Part shown: one piece after another, positions 1 through 6,757 of the stretch
How the letters are laid out: every line of letters starts with the position of its first letter
Numbering within the stretch: position 1 is the stretch's first letter
NCBI GenBank assembly: GCA_945929765.1
Contig: CAMEOL010000004.1
Coordinates: 1-19,689 of the forward strand
DNA length: 19,689 nt
DNA from: an uncultured Gemella sp.
GTDB lineage: Bacteria > Bacillota > Bacilli > Staphylococcales > Gemellaceae
Reading direction: 5' to 3'
Translations under genes and position numbers: made by a program
Notes under the pieces: model-generated
Told to the model about the DNA's origin: nothing
The model's input: only the letters and a program-made list of their open reading frames with translations
Databases searched by the model: none

Positions 1-9
1 AATTAAATT

Positions 10-83
10 ATGCGGTAGGTGTTTTTTTATCACCCACCGCATTTATTATACAGCCTTATTTTTTGGCTCTATGTCAAATGCGG
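10..83. repeat. Two overlapping palindromes; member of an intergenic repeat family
   Basis: A 12-bp inverted repeat with one mismatch (10-21 with 31-42, loop of nine containing seven T) could end transcription from either side. It overlaps a second inverted pair, 37-55 and 65-83, separated by TTATTTTTT. On the minus strand these two arms read CCGCATTTGACATAGAGCC and then GGCTGTATAATAAATGCGG. Both 19-mers recur near 12.0-12.1 kb with 17/19 and 18/19 identity, but there they stand in the other order and enclose a core. This makes a dispersed repeat much more likely than chance. Its function is unknown; a terminator role is an inference. Confidence 0.7.
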
Positions 84-368
84 GGTACATTCGTACACAA
101 CAGTCAGCCGTTTCGTAATAATCTTACACTATAAGCCGTATAAGATAATGGGTAATTAGTTTGTAGTTATGCGAAAAGTTTATATTATAGGAGTAATAAC
201 AGCTACTTTGGCTAAGAATAGTAGTTCACCTGTTTGATAGTTAGTTGTTATGCGAAGAGATGATTTAGTTTTTTGTTATTAATTTTATAGCGGGAAGGTT
301 CTTACATTATACAAATATTCATCTCCCAAAATTTTTTCTAAAACAGAAGAAAATTTCTACAATAATAA
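84..368. other. Gene-free stretch upstream of guaA with small hairpins and a direct repeat
   Basis: I see no credible coding region. The stretch has a small hairpin at about 122-147 (ATCTTA with TAAGAT) and two similar copies, 157-178 and 238-258, of a sequence ending in GTTATGCGAA(A)AG, with their ATGCGAA cores 81 nt apart. No tRNA, T-box or purine riboswitch pattern is recognisable. Confidence 0.4.
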
Positions 369-397
369 TTTACTTATAGAAGTATACTTGTTATAAT
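369..397 (+). promoter_or_regulatory. Probable guaA promoter
   Basis: A perfect -10 box TATAAT (392-397) stands 17 nt after TTTACT (369-374; 4 of 6 match to TTGACA). Transcription would start near 404 and leave a leader of about 140 nt before guaA. Within that leader 432-443 can pair with 487-497 (11 pairs, one bulge). Confidence 0.6.
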
Positions 398-544
398 AAT
401 TTAGGAGTGGTTCGTAATTTGTATTAAAAATATGCTAATTAAAAGTAGAGGTTAATAATTTTTTAAGATAAAACATACTTAGCAGATTTAATTGCATTAT
501 TTTTATTTTTATACGAACTTTAAAAAATATTTAGGAGGACGAAC

Positions 545-2077
545 GTGAAACGTGAATTTATATTAGTACTTGATTTTGGAAGTCAGTACAATCAATTAAT
601 TACTAGGCGAGTAAGAGAGTTGGGTGTTTACTCTGAGTTGCACGACAACGACATTACATTAGAAGAAATTAAAGCTATGAACCCTAAAGGTATCATCCTT
701 TCAGGAGGACCTAATTCTGTATACGAAGAAAATTCAATGACAATTGATGATGAAATATTTAATCTTGGTATACCAGTTCTTGGGATTTGTTACGGAATGC
801 AACTTATGCAACACAAACTAGGTGGAAAAGTAGAATCAGCCACTAGCCGAGAATATGGAACACATGCAGTTGAAGTAAAAGAAGGTGCGGTATTATTCAA
901 AGATACACCAACGACACAAAACGTTTTAATGAGTCACTCTGATAAAGTGGTACAACTTGCAGAAGGGTTCGAAGTAGTGGCAACTAGCGACAACTGTCCG
1001 ATCGCAGCGGCACAAAATGTAGAGCGTGATTTTTATTGCTTCCAGTTCCATCCAGAAGTTCGTCACTCTGAGTATGGGTATGACTTAATTCGCAATTTTG
1101 TTCGTAACGTATGTCAATGTACAGAACAATGGACTATGCAAAGTTTCATCGACGAAAATATAGCGAAAATTCGTGAAAAAGTCGGTTCTGATAAAGTTCT
1201 ATGTGCGTTATCAGGTGGAGTAGACTCATCAGTAGTAGCGGCACTATTACACAAAGCTATCGGAGATCAACTAATCTGTATGTTCGTTGACCACGGCTTA
1301 TTGCGTAAAGGTGAAGCGGAAGGTGTTATGGAAACTTTCGGAGAAAAATTTGATATGAATCTTATTAAAGTTGACGCAAAAGAAAGATTTATGTCAAAAC
1401 TAAAAGGTGTTTCTGACCCAGAACAAAAACGTAAAATTATCGGAAACGAATTTGTATATGTCTTTGACGAAGAATGTGCAAAATTAGATGATGTACCTTG
1501 GTTAGCACAAGGAACTCTATATACAGACGTAATCGAATCGGGAACAAAAAATGCTCAAACTATCAAATCACACCACAATGTAGGTGGTTTACCAGAAGAT
1601 ATGAAATTTGAACTTATTGAGCCGTTAAATACGTTGTTTAAAGACGAAGTTCGTGCACTAGGAGAAGCACTAGGATTACCTAGAGAAATCGTTTGGCGTC
1701 AGCCATTCCCAGGACCAGGATTAGGTATTCGTGTTCTTGGGGAAGTTACAGAAGAGAAGTTACAAATCGTACGTGATAGTGACTTTATCTTGCGTGATGT
1801 TATTGCAAAACGCGGGCTAGAAAGTGAAATTTGGCAATACTTTACAGCAGTCCCAGATATTCGTTCAGTAGGAGTTATGGGAGATGTTCGTACGTATGAC
1901 TATACAGTCGTAGTTCGTGCCGTAACGAGTATCGATGGAATGACAGCTAGCTGGGCACACATTCCTTTTGAAGTGTTAGAAGAAATCTCGGCACGTATCG
2001 TAAACGAAGTAGCACACGTAAACCGTGTAGTCTACGACATAACTTCTAAGCCACCAAGCACGATTGAGTGGGAGTAA
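545..2077 (+). CDS. guaA: GMP synthase (glutamine-hydrolysing)
   Basis: GuaA turns XMP into GMP with ATP and glutamine, the last step of cytosolic guanine nucleotide synthesis. Its 510 aa are a normal full length. The N-terminal class I glutamine amidotransferase domain shows the nucleophile Cys82 in GICYG and the His169/Glu171 pair in FHPEV. The ATP-pyrophosphatase domain follows, with its P-loop-like SGGVDS at 223-228. The C-terminal GMP synthase dimerisation domain contains the conserved FPGPGLGIR segment and ends with the typical KPPSTIEWE. The start is GTG, chosen because AGGAGG stands 6-7 nt before it and the protein begins as family members do. It is transcribed alone, with its own promoter and terminator. 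Its codon use (CGT, GTT, CCA) looks more like a highly expressed gene than its neighbours'. Identification is secure. Confidence 0.98.
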   Translation: MKREFILVLDFGSQYNQLITRRVRELGVYSELHDNDITLEEIKAMNPKGIILSGGPNSVYEENSMTIDDEIFNLGIPVLGICYGMQLMQHKLGGKVESATSREYGTHAVEVKEGAVLFKDTPTTQNVLMSHSDKVVQLAEGFEVVATSDNCPIAAAQNVERDFYCFQFHPEVRHSEYGYDLIRNFVRNVCQCTEQWTMQSFIDENIAKIREKVGSDKVLCALSGGVDSSVVAALLHKAIGDQLICMFVDHGLLRKGEAEGVMETFGEKFDMNLIKVDAKERFMSKLKGVSDPEQKRKIIGNEFVYVFDEECAKLDDVPWLAQGTLYTDVIESGTKNAQTIKSHHNVGGLPEDMKFELIEPLNTLFKDEVRALGEALGLPREIVWRQPFPGPGLGIRVLGEVTEEKLQIVRDSDFILRDVIAKRGLESEIWQYFTAVPDIRSVGVMGDVRTYDYTVVVRAVTSIDGMTASWAHIPFEVLEEISARIVNEVAHVNRVVYDITSKPPSTIEWE

Positions 2078-2093
2078 TTTAATAATAGAATTA

Positions 2094-2128
2094 GGTCAGG
2101 AAGCATAAGTTTTCCTGACCATTTTTTT
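2094..2128 (+). terminator. guaA terminator
   Basis: GGTCAGGAA (2094-2102) pairs perfectly with TTCCTGACC (2112-2120) and is followed by A and seven T. It sits 17 nt after the guaA stop codon and is a textbook intrinsic terminator. Confidence 0.92.
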
Positions 2129-2173
2129 GTGTATTATATCCAGAAAATGATAAGAATACTTTTGTATGTTTAT

Positions 2174-2218
2174 ATAAGAAAAAAACTCACTTACAAGTGG
2201 GTTAATTTTTTTTCTTAT
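2174..2218. terminator. Second, symmetrical hairpin; possible bidirectional terminator
   Basis: ATAAGAAAAAAA pairs with the T-rich arm ending in TTTCTTAT. Inside it AACTCACTT pairs with AAGTGGGTT (one G-T pair) around a two-base loop. A-rich and T-rich flanks on either side would give a U-tract to transcripts from both directions. No minus-strand gene is evident to its right, so it may only back up the guaA terminator. Confidence 0.7.
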
Positions 2219-2225
2219 GTGTTTG

Positions 2226-2317
2226 GTATTTTTATGTTTCTTAGTTCGCTGAGGCGAATAAAAAATTTGAACTAAGGATTGTTCCACGAAACAAATAGGG
2301 AAGTTTATTTTGACTTT
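2226..2317. repeat. Copy 1 of a ~92-bp repeat flanking the DUF6933-like gene
   Basis: This segment aligns with 3190-3285. Shared blocks in order are GTATTTTTAT, TCTTAGTT, TGAG, AATAAAAAA, ACACGAAACAA-like and TTATTTT(G/A)ACTTT; over the best ~80 bp I estimate roughly 70-75% identity by eye. This copy can also form a hairpin of CTTAGTTC with GAACTAAG. It has no recognisable coding capacity; a minus-strand reading frame across it runs through both upstream hairpins and is not a believable gene. Confidence 0.6.
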
Positions 2318-2567
2318 ATCCAAAAATTTATCTTCAAGATATGTTATAATAAGTGTGTATAATCAATGATTAAACTATTTGGAATATCAAATGTATAACT
2401 AGAAATTTTTCAAAATACTATGATGATATGAAAAATGTGTTAATTGGAAAAAAGTTACAATTTGTTAAGATTATTGCTTAACTTACGTAATACGAAAAAA
2501 ACTTAATAAAGATATAAATATTGTAAAGTAATAAGCGAATTTAATATTATAATCAGAGGTATTTAGT

Positions 2568-3146
2568 ATGATTTTGTATATAACAAAAAAGACAAAAGAT
2601 AGATTTAATATTCCAGTATATAGTGAACTTTCTGATGAATTAAAATCACTAGCAAGTAATATATTATCAAAAGAACAAGATGATATTTTTAAATGGGGAG
2701 CAAAGATCTTTTATTTTGATAGAAGAAAGTGTCTTCAAATAATGAATTTTGCTAGTAAAGTTAATATAATACTAGTGGATATTAAGGTTCAAGATGTGGA
2801 TGAAATTTCTAATATGTTAGCTAACTATTTAAAAATAATTTATAAAGATGATTTAGAAGCTGTTGAATTGTTAGATAGATATTTTAAAGAAACTCCAATT
2901 TCATTTTTTGATAATTTAAAAGATAGTAGCGTTATAGGTTCTTTGAATTATAACGAAAGATATTTTTTAGAAGATGGATATAGATTATATGATTTTATTG
3001 AAGACGGAATTTTACATACAATAAATCTCAATAAACATTTTAATTTTAGTCATATAGTAGGTAAAAATAGTGATGGAAAAAAAGATTATATTGTACCAGG
3101 AGAAGAATTTAAAAAAATGCTGAGTAAACGGTATGGAATACGTTAA
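2568..3146 (+). CDS. DUF6933-like protein of unknown function
   Basis: A 192-aa soluble protein without signal peptide or membrane segment. The first half (about 40-110) resembles what I recall of the DUF6933 family: a hydrophobic strand, then W-x-A-K-I-F-Y-F-D-R-R-K around 43-54 (WGAKIFYFDRRK), then a hydrophobic strand and a helix. No catalytic motif is visible and no function is claimed. The start is supported by AGAGG eight nt before ATG. The gene is notably richer in A and T than guaA (many ATA, AAA, TTA codons) and is bracketed by two copies of a ~92-bp repeat, both compatible with acquisition by transfer. No good promoter was found directly upstream; a TATAAT at 2345-2350 lacks a convincing -35 box. 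Confidence 0.75.
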   Translation: MILYITKKTKDRFNIPVYSELSDELKSLASNILSKEQDDIFKWGAKIFYFDRRKCLQIMNFASKVNIILVDIKVQDVDEISNMLANYLKIIYKDDLEAVELLDRYFKETPISFFDNLKDSSVIGSLNYNERYFLEDGYRLYDFIEDGILHTINLNKHFNFSHIVGKNSDGKKDYIVPGEEFKKMLSKRYGIR

Positions 3147-3189
3147 TCTCCGTTTAGAGTAGTGTTGCCGGGAAGTTGATAGAGATATC

Positions 3190-3285
3190 GTATTTTTTTA
3201 TACGTCTTAGTTAAATGAGAGAAATAAAAAAATTTAAACTGGGGATTTTTACACGAAACAATTTGGGTAATCTTATTTTAACTTT
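3190..3285. repeat. Copy 2 of the ~92-bp repeat flanking the DUF6933-like gene
   Basis: Same orientation as copy 1 at 2226-2317, beginning 43 nt after the stop of the enclosed gene. It starts with CGTAT, seven T-rich bases and ATACG, which can fold by itself. Differences from copy 1 are mostly single substitutions and one- or two-base gaps, so the two copies are old. Confidence 0.6.
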
Positions 3286-3319
3286 TGTAACTAAAATACA
3301 TAAAATTGTATATAAATAG

Positions 3320-3348
3320 TTAAATAATCAATAAAAACATGGTAAAAT
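3320..3348 (+). promoter_or_regulatory. Possible promoter of the small membrane-protein unit
   Basis: An extended -10 box, TGG followed by TAAAAT (3343-3348), with a weak -35 (TTAAAT, 3320-3325) at 17 nt. It resembles the extended -10 of the pncB promoter in this window. The next start codon is about 40 nt downstream. Confidence 0.45.
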
Positions 3349-3389
3349 AAGGGTAATAATTTAAAATAATAGTATTAAGAGGGTTAGAA

Positions 3390-3536
3390 ATGAAGTTATT
3401 GAACAAATACAAAAAAATTATAATTTCTCTTATTTTTATAGTTGTACTTATAACTATTTATCCGACTATATTCCAAACAGTATACTCAACTGGAAGAGAT
3501 TTCGGTAGAAGTCTTATAAATTCAATTTTCAATTAA
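3390..3536 (+). CDS. Small single-pass membrane peptide (48 aa)
   Basis: A 48-codon gene starting at ATG 3390 behind AGAGGG at a spacing of about six nt. The product has a positively charged N-terminus (MKLLNKYKK), one hydrophobic helix of about 16-18 residues (10-27) and a polar tail that reads TVYSTGRDFGRSLINSIFN. It therefore probably sits in the membrane with the N-terminus inside, or is a secreted peptide. It ends 24 nt before the next gene, so the two are likely co-transcribed. I do not recognise the family. Bacteriocin-like, signalling or partner-subunit roles are all open and none is supported by a specific motif. Confidence 0.6.
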   Translation: MKLLNKYKKIIISLIFIVVLITIYPTIFQTVYSTGRDFGRSLINSIFN

Positions 3537-3560
3537 AAAATAATTATAAAAGGAGAAGAA

Positions 3561-4070
3561 ATGTTGAATTACAATGTTAGAAATATACAATTGCGTTTTT
3601 TAGACAACATAGAACGAGAAGGAAAGAAAAATAAGGCTTATAAGTTACTTATGCTAATTTTACCATCGATATACTTTTATTCTGTATTAATCGATGACAA
3701 TGTAAGTATCTTGAACTTTTTTATAATTACGACGATATTATTTGCTATTTCTTATGGTTTTGTAAAGTTATTGCTTGTAATTAAGAAAAAATTAATCAAT
3801 GCAAGTTTCCTTAGAGTTATGAATAGAATAATTGCATCTTATAGCAACCATAGAGATCCAAACAGATATTTACAAGAAATGTTGTCTATCGAAAGCAGAG
3901 TGTACGATTTAGAATGTATTGATACGTGGAAATTAAATGTCGCAGAAGGTTTGTTGCATGTAGACAAAAAAGCTGCTCACTTGGTTGCTGAGTCTATAGA
4001 TACAGTAAAAAGTAAATTTATTAGCTGGCAAACTAGAGTAGTAAAAGAAGCAATAAGAGTTGAAATCTAA
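3561..4070 (+). CDS. Hypothetical two-helix membrane protein
   Basis: A 169-aa protein with two predicted membrane helices (about 27-44 and 50-74), a basic segment after the second (KKKL), and a cytoplasmic C-terminal half of about 90 residues that looks helical and carries one Cys. The start follows AAAAGGAG at six nt. It lies 24 nt behind the 48-aa peptide gene and is closed by a strong terminator, so these two genes form a unit. I do not recognise the family, and the sequence shows no enzyme motif. Confidence 0.75.
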   Translation: MLNYNVRNIQLRFLDNIEREGKKNKAYKLLMLILPSIYFYSVLIDDNVSILNFFIITTILFAISYGFVKLLLVIKKKLINASFLRVMNRIIASYSNHRDPNRYLQEMLSIESRVYDLECIDTWKLNVAEGLLHVDKKAAHLVAESIDTVKSKFISWQTRVVKEAIRVEI

Positions 4071-4117
4071 TGATAAAAGTATCCTTTAGGAATAATTAGC
4101 GTATTACGTATAAATAC

Positions 4118-4165
4118 AAAACTGTAGAAGATGAACGAAAATCATCTTCTACAGTTTTATTTTTT
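4118..4165 (+). terminator. Terminator of the small membrane-protein unit
   Basis: A perfect 16-bp stem (AAAACTGTAGAAGATG, 4118-4133, with 4143-4158) and a nine-base loop, followed by A and six T. The A-rich left flank is short, so it works mainly for plus-strand transcription. Confidence 0.93.
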
Positions 4166-4322
4166 ATTAATATCTAAGCTTTATTGTCTATAGATGTCTA
4201 CTTATTTGTCACTTTAATATTAATGTTTTTTTGGGAAGTTGTATGTCGTTGGAGATTAGGGTATTATTCTTTTTTTGTTGCTTATACATAACAACTGTAA
4301 TTTGTGTAATTGTAAGATTACC

Positions 4323-4351
4323 TTTCCAATTTTATGAAAACGTAGTATAAT
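4323..4351 (+). promoter_or_regulatory. Probable promoter of the selenium operon
   Basis: TTTCCA (4323-4328; 4 of 6) and TATAAT (4346-4351) are 17 nt apart, and a start site near 4358 would leave a leader of about 25 nt before selD. The rest of 4166-4322 is AT-rich without a gene or clear structure. Confidence 0.6.
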
Positions 4352-4382
4352 ATATAATATAACAGTATTGAGAGGTTAATTA

Positions 4383-5408
4383 ATGGAAGATAAAAAGTTA
4401 AATATGATAGTATGCGGTGGTTGAAATTCTAAGATAGGGCCGGGAGCTCTTTCTAGTTTATTAACAGACTTACCAAAGAAAGAAGACAAAAATTTAATAG
4501 TAGGTTATGAGTCATCAGATGATGCTGCTGTATACAAAATTTCAGAAGATAAAGCTATTATCCAGACGCTAGACTTCTTTACGACGATGATTAACGATCC
4601 GTATCTATATGGTCAGATCGCAGCAACTAATGCATTAAGCGACGTTTATGCAATGGGAGGAGAAGTTATTTCGGCTCTTAATATAGTAGCATTCCCCGAA
4701 AAGATGGATATGGAAATTTTGCACCAAATTTTAAAAGGTGGAGCAGAGAAAGTTCACGAAGCGGGCGGGGTTCTTGCAGGTGGTCATTCGATTCACGATG
4801 CAACACCTAAGTACGGTCTTTCTGTTACGGGTGTAATTCATCCGGATAAAATATTAATGAATAACAACTGTAAAGTAGGAGATGCTCTAATAGTAACTAA
4901 GCCATTAGGAGTAAGTATAATTAACTCGGCGCACATGATAAAAGAATGTAGCGAAGAAACTTTTGCACAATGTGTTAAACAAATGACGACACTTAATAAA
5001 TATTCAGCAGAAGTGATGAAAGATTATCCAGTAAATAGTTGCACAGATATTACTGGTTTTGGATTTTTGGGTCATCTCGTAGAAATGCTTGACAAAAAAT
5101 ATTCAGCAGAAGTATATGCAGAAAGTGTGCCAATGTTACCTGAGGCACATCGTTGTGCTAGTGAGTTTATTATTACAGCCGGAGGCCAACTAAATAGAAA
5201 CTACTTGCAAGATAAGGTAGAGTTTAGGGTTGAAGATTTTGCTTTAGAAGAAATTTTGTACGATCCACAGACATCAGGAGGATTATTAATTAGTGTTCCT
5301 TGGGAATATGCAGAAGAAATGTTGACTAAACTTAATAAATTAGAAATTAAGAGTGCGATTGTCGGTAAGGTAATTGAACGTGAAGAAAAAGATGTAATAG
5401 TAAAATAA
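4383..5408 (+). CDS. selD: Selenide, water dikinase (selenophosphate synthetase), itself a selenoprotein
   Basis: SelD makes selenophosphate from selenide and ATP, the selenium donor for Sec-tRNA. The gene starts at ATG 4383 (GAGAGG about eight nt upstream) and runs 341 codons through an in-frame TGA at 4422-4424, codon 14. The context is MIVCGG-Sec-NSKIGPG. Family members carry Cys or Sec exactly here, with a conserved Lys three residues later (Lys17 here; Cys17/Lys20 in E. coli), so TGA is read as selenocysteine. Further family marks are SSDDAAVY, GGHSIHD, TDITGFGFLGHL and the C-terminal DPQTSGGLLISV. A stop-based gene caller would begin at ATG 4587 and lose the active site. It is the first gene of the operon, 22 nt before yedF. 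Confidence 0.97.
4422..4456 (+). promoter_or_regulatory. Candidate bacterial SECIS element in selD
   Basis: Directly after the UGA (4422-4424) the mRNA can fold: CTA (4429-4431) with TAG (4454-4456), AGA (4432-4434) with TCT (4448-4450) and G4437 with C4447, around a G-rich apical loop GGCCGGGAG. Bacterial SECIS hairpins lie inside the coding region just 3' of the UGA and bind SelB. Stem position and length fit; the exact pairing is by eye and has bulges. Confidence 0.6.
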
Positions 5409-5430
5409 TAATATTAAGAGGAGACTAGAT

Positions 5431-6234
5431 ATGAATAAATATCAATTAGATGCTAAAGGATTGGCTTGCCCATTGCCAGTAGTACAAACAAAAAAACTTT
5501 TGAATGAATATGATGTAGTAGAGACGACGGTAGATAATTTTACAGCGACACAAAATTTAGAAAAATTAGCACAACAATTAGATTATGCTATTTCCGTAGA
5601 AAAAATTTCGGACGAAGAATATCTAGTAACTATAGGTAAACAATTAACACAAGAACATACTGTAATTAATACGTTATGTGACTCATGTGTTGTACCCGTT
5701 ACGCAAGCTCGCAGAGTTCTAGAAACTGAAAGTAAGGTAGAAATTTTGGTTCGTGATGAAACTAATGTTGAAAGATTACACGACTTTGCCCAAAAAAATA
5801 ACTACAACGTTACAATAGAAGAAGAGGATGATGCTTATAAAGTTGTTATCGAGCGTGAAGATAGTACGGTAACTGACGAGCCACAATTTATCGAAAAAGA
5901 TGATAGTTATATTGTAGTAATCAATAAGAAAATTATGGGGCATGGTAGCGAAGAATTGGGTACACGTCTTATGAAAGCATATCTTTATGCACTGACTGAA
6001 CAAGAAGTGCTACCGAAGAAAATAATTTTTTATAATGATGGCGGTGTTCTTGTAGATAAAAATAGAAGTCACGTTTTATCAGAGCTTAAAGAGCTAGAAG
6101 ACAATGGCGTAGAGATAGTATGTTGTGGTGCGTGTATAGATTATCACAATATCGAATTAGCCGTAGGTAATCCAACTAATATGTACTTCATAGTAGAAGA
6201 TATGCGTAAAGCGAACAAGATTATTAGACCGTAG
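5431..6234 (+). CDS. yedF: YedF-type selenium metabolism protein with two TusA-like domains and a DsrE-like domain
   Basis: A 267-aa cytosolic protein. Residues 1-70 are a TusA-like sulfurtransferase domain with the CPLP motif (Cys13 in GLACPLPVVQTKKLL). Residues about 77-142 look like a second TusA-type fold (VEILVRDETNVERL, then VTIEEEDDAYKVVI) in which CPxP is replaced by CDSC (Cys83, Cys86). Residues about 157-267 are the DsrE-like YedF C-terminal domain, with IIFYNDGG and CCGACIDYH (Cys231, 232, 235). Usual YedF proteins, as I know them, are near 200 aa with one TusA domain. Members sit in selenium operons and are thought to bind or pass on S or Se; the biochemical role is unproven. RBS AGAGGAGA, 22 nt after selD. 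Confidence 0.88.
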   Translation: MNKYQLDAKGLACPLPVVQTKKLLNEYDVVETTVDNFTATQNLEKLAQQLDYAISVEKISDEEYLVTIGKQLTQEHTVINTLCDSCVVPVTQARRVLETESKVEILVRDETNVERLHDFAQKNNYNVTIEEEDDAYKVVIEREDSTVTDEPQFIEKDDSYIVVINKKIMGHGSEELGTRLMKAYLYALTEQEVLPKKIIFYNDGGVLVDKNRSHVLSELKELEDNGVEIVCCGACIDYHNIELAVGNPTNMYFIVEDMRKANKIIRP

Positions 6235-6242
6235 GAGGTAGT

Positions 6243-6509
6243 ATGATAGAAGAAGGATTAATAGTATTTTATAGTACTCACGACTCGATAAAGGCGGATA
6301 ATATCTGTCTTGAACAAAAAATTGATGCTAGCCTTATTCCGACACACCCTAGTATCACTTTAGGTTGTGGGTTTATGATGAAAACTCCTTGGAATAATTT
6401 TGCTAATTTATTGAGAGTTTTAGAAAATGAAGATGTAAAATATAAGGCACTCTATTATTCGGAGAAACAAGGTATAAAACGAACAGTAACTAAACTTTAT
6501 GAAGATTAA
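6243..6509 (+). CDS. DUF3343 protein, putative Se/S carrier
   Basis: An 88-aa protein of the DUF3343 family. These small proteins commonly stand beside YedF and other selenium genes and have been suggested to carry selenium or sulfur. Visible marks are the N-terminal strand (IVFYSTHDSIKAD) and the central TLGCGFMMKTPW with Cys42, the likely working cysteine by position; a second Cys lies at 22. The start follows GGAGG closely, and the ribosome binding site overlaps the yedF stop codon (eight-base gap), so the two are probably translationally linked. No membrane segment. Family assignment is good; function is inferred from gene neighbourhood. Confidence 0.85.
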   Translation: MIEEGLIVFYSTHDSIKADNICLEQKIDASLIPTHPSITLGCGFMMKTPWNNFANLLRVLENEDVKYKALYYSEKQGIKRTVTKLYED

Positions 6510-6757
6510 TAAGTACTACGTTGTTAGTTTCGGAATAATTTGTAGTTAAGAAATGGTAGTTAATTATCTACTATAATTGATATGACAACTATAGTTATTA
6601 TATGTAAAATTAGGATGTTATAAAATGAATGTAGCATCCTAATTCTATATCGGTAAGAAAAGAAGATAAGTAATATATATTTTAATTTACATTCTTTATG
6701 AGTAGGAGTTTGATTGAATTATTTTTTATAAAGAATGATTGAATAGGAGACAGTAAT
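6510..6757 (+). promoter_or_regulatory. Structured gap before selB
   Basis: The only long gap inside the selenium operon. AATTAGGATG (6608-6617) pairs with CATCCTAATT (6635-6644), a ten-bp stem without a real T-run, so possibly an attenuator or weak terminator. A second ten-bp inverted repeat, CATTCTTTAT (6690-6699) with ATAAAGAATG (6728-6737), ends 20 nt before the selB start. No convincing promoter and no tRNA(Sec) cloverleaf were found. The gap suggests selB, csd, selA and the methyltransferase may be controlled apart from selD. Confidence 0.5.

Noticed and set aside
1..544. Guanine riboswitch or T-box before guaA
   Set aside because: The conserved core bases of the purine aptamer and the T-box GGTGGNACC-type sequence are absent.
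2096..2323. Minus-strand 75-codon reading frame after guaA
   Set aside because: It runs through the guaA terminator, a second hairpin and a repeat copy, and its product is low-complexity with no family resemblance.
5776..6003. Minus-strand reading frame inside yedF
   Set aside because: Lies entirely opposite a well-supported gene; the hydrophobic product is what antisense of acidic codons gives.
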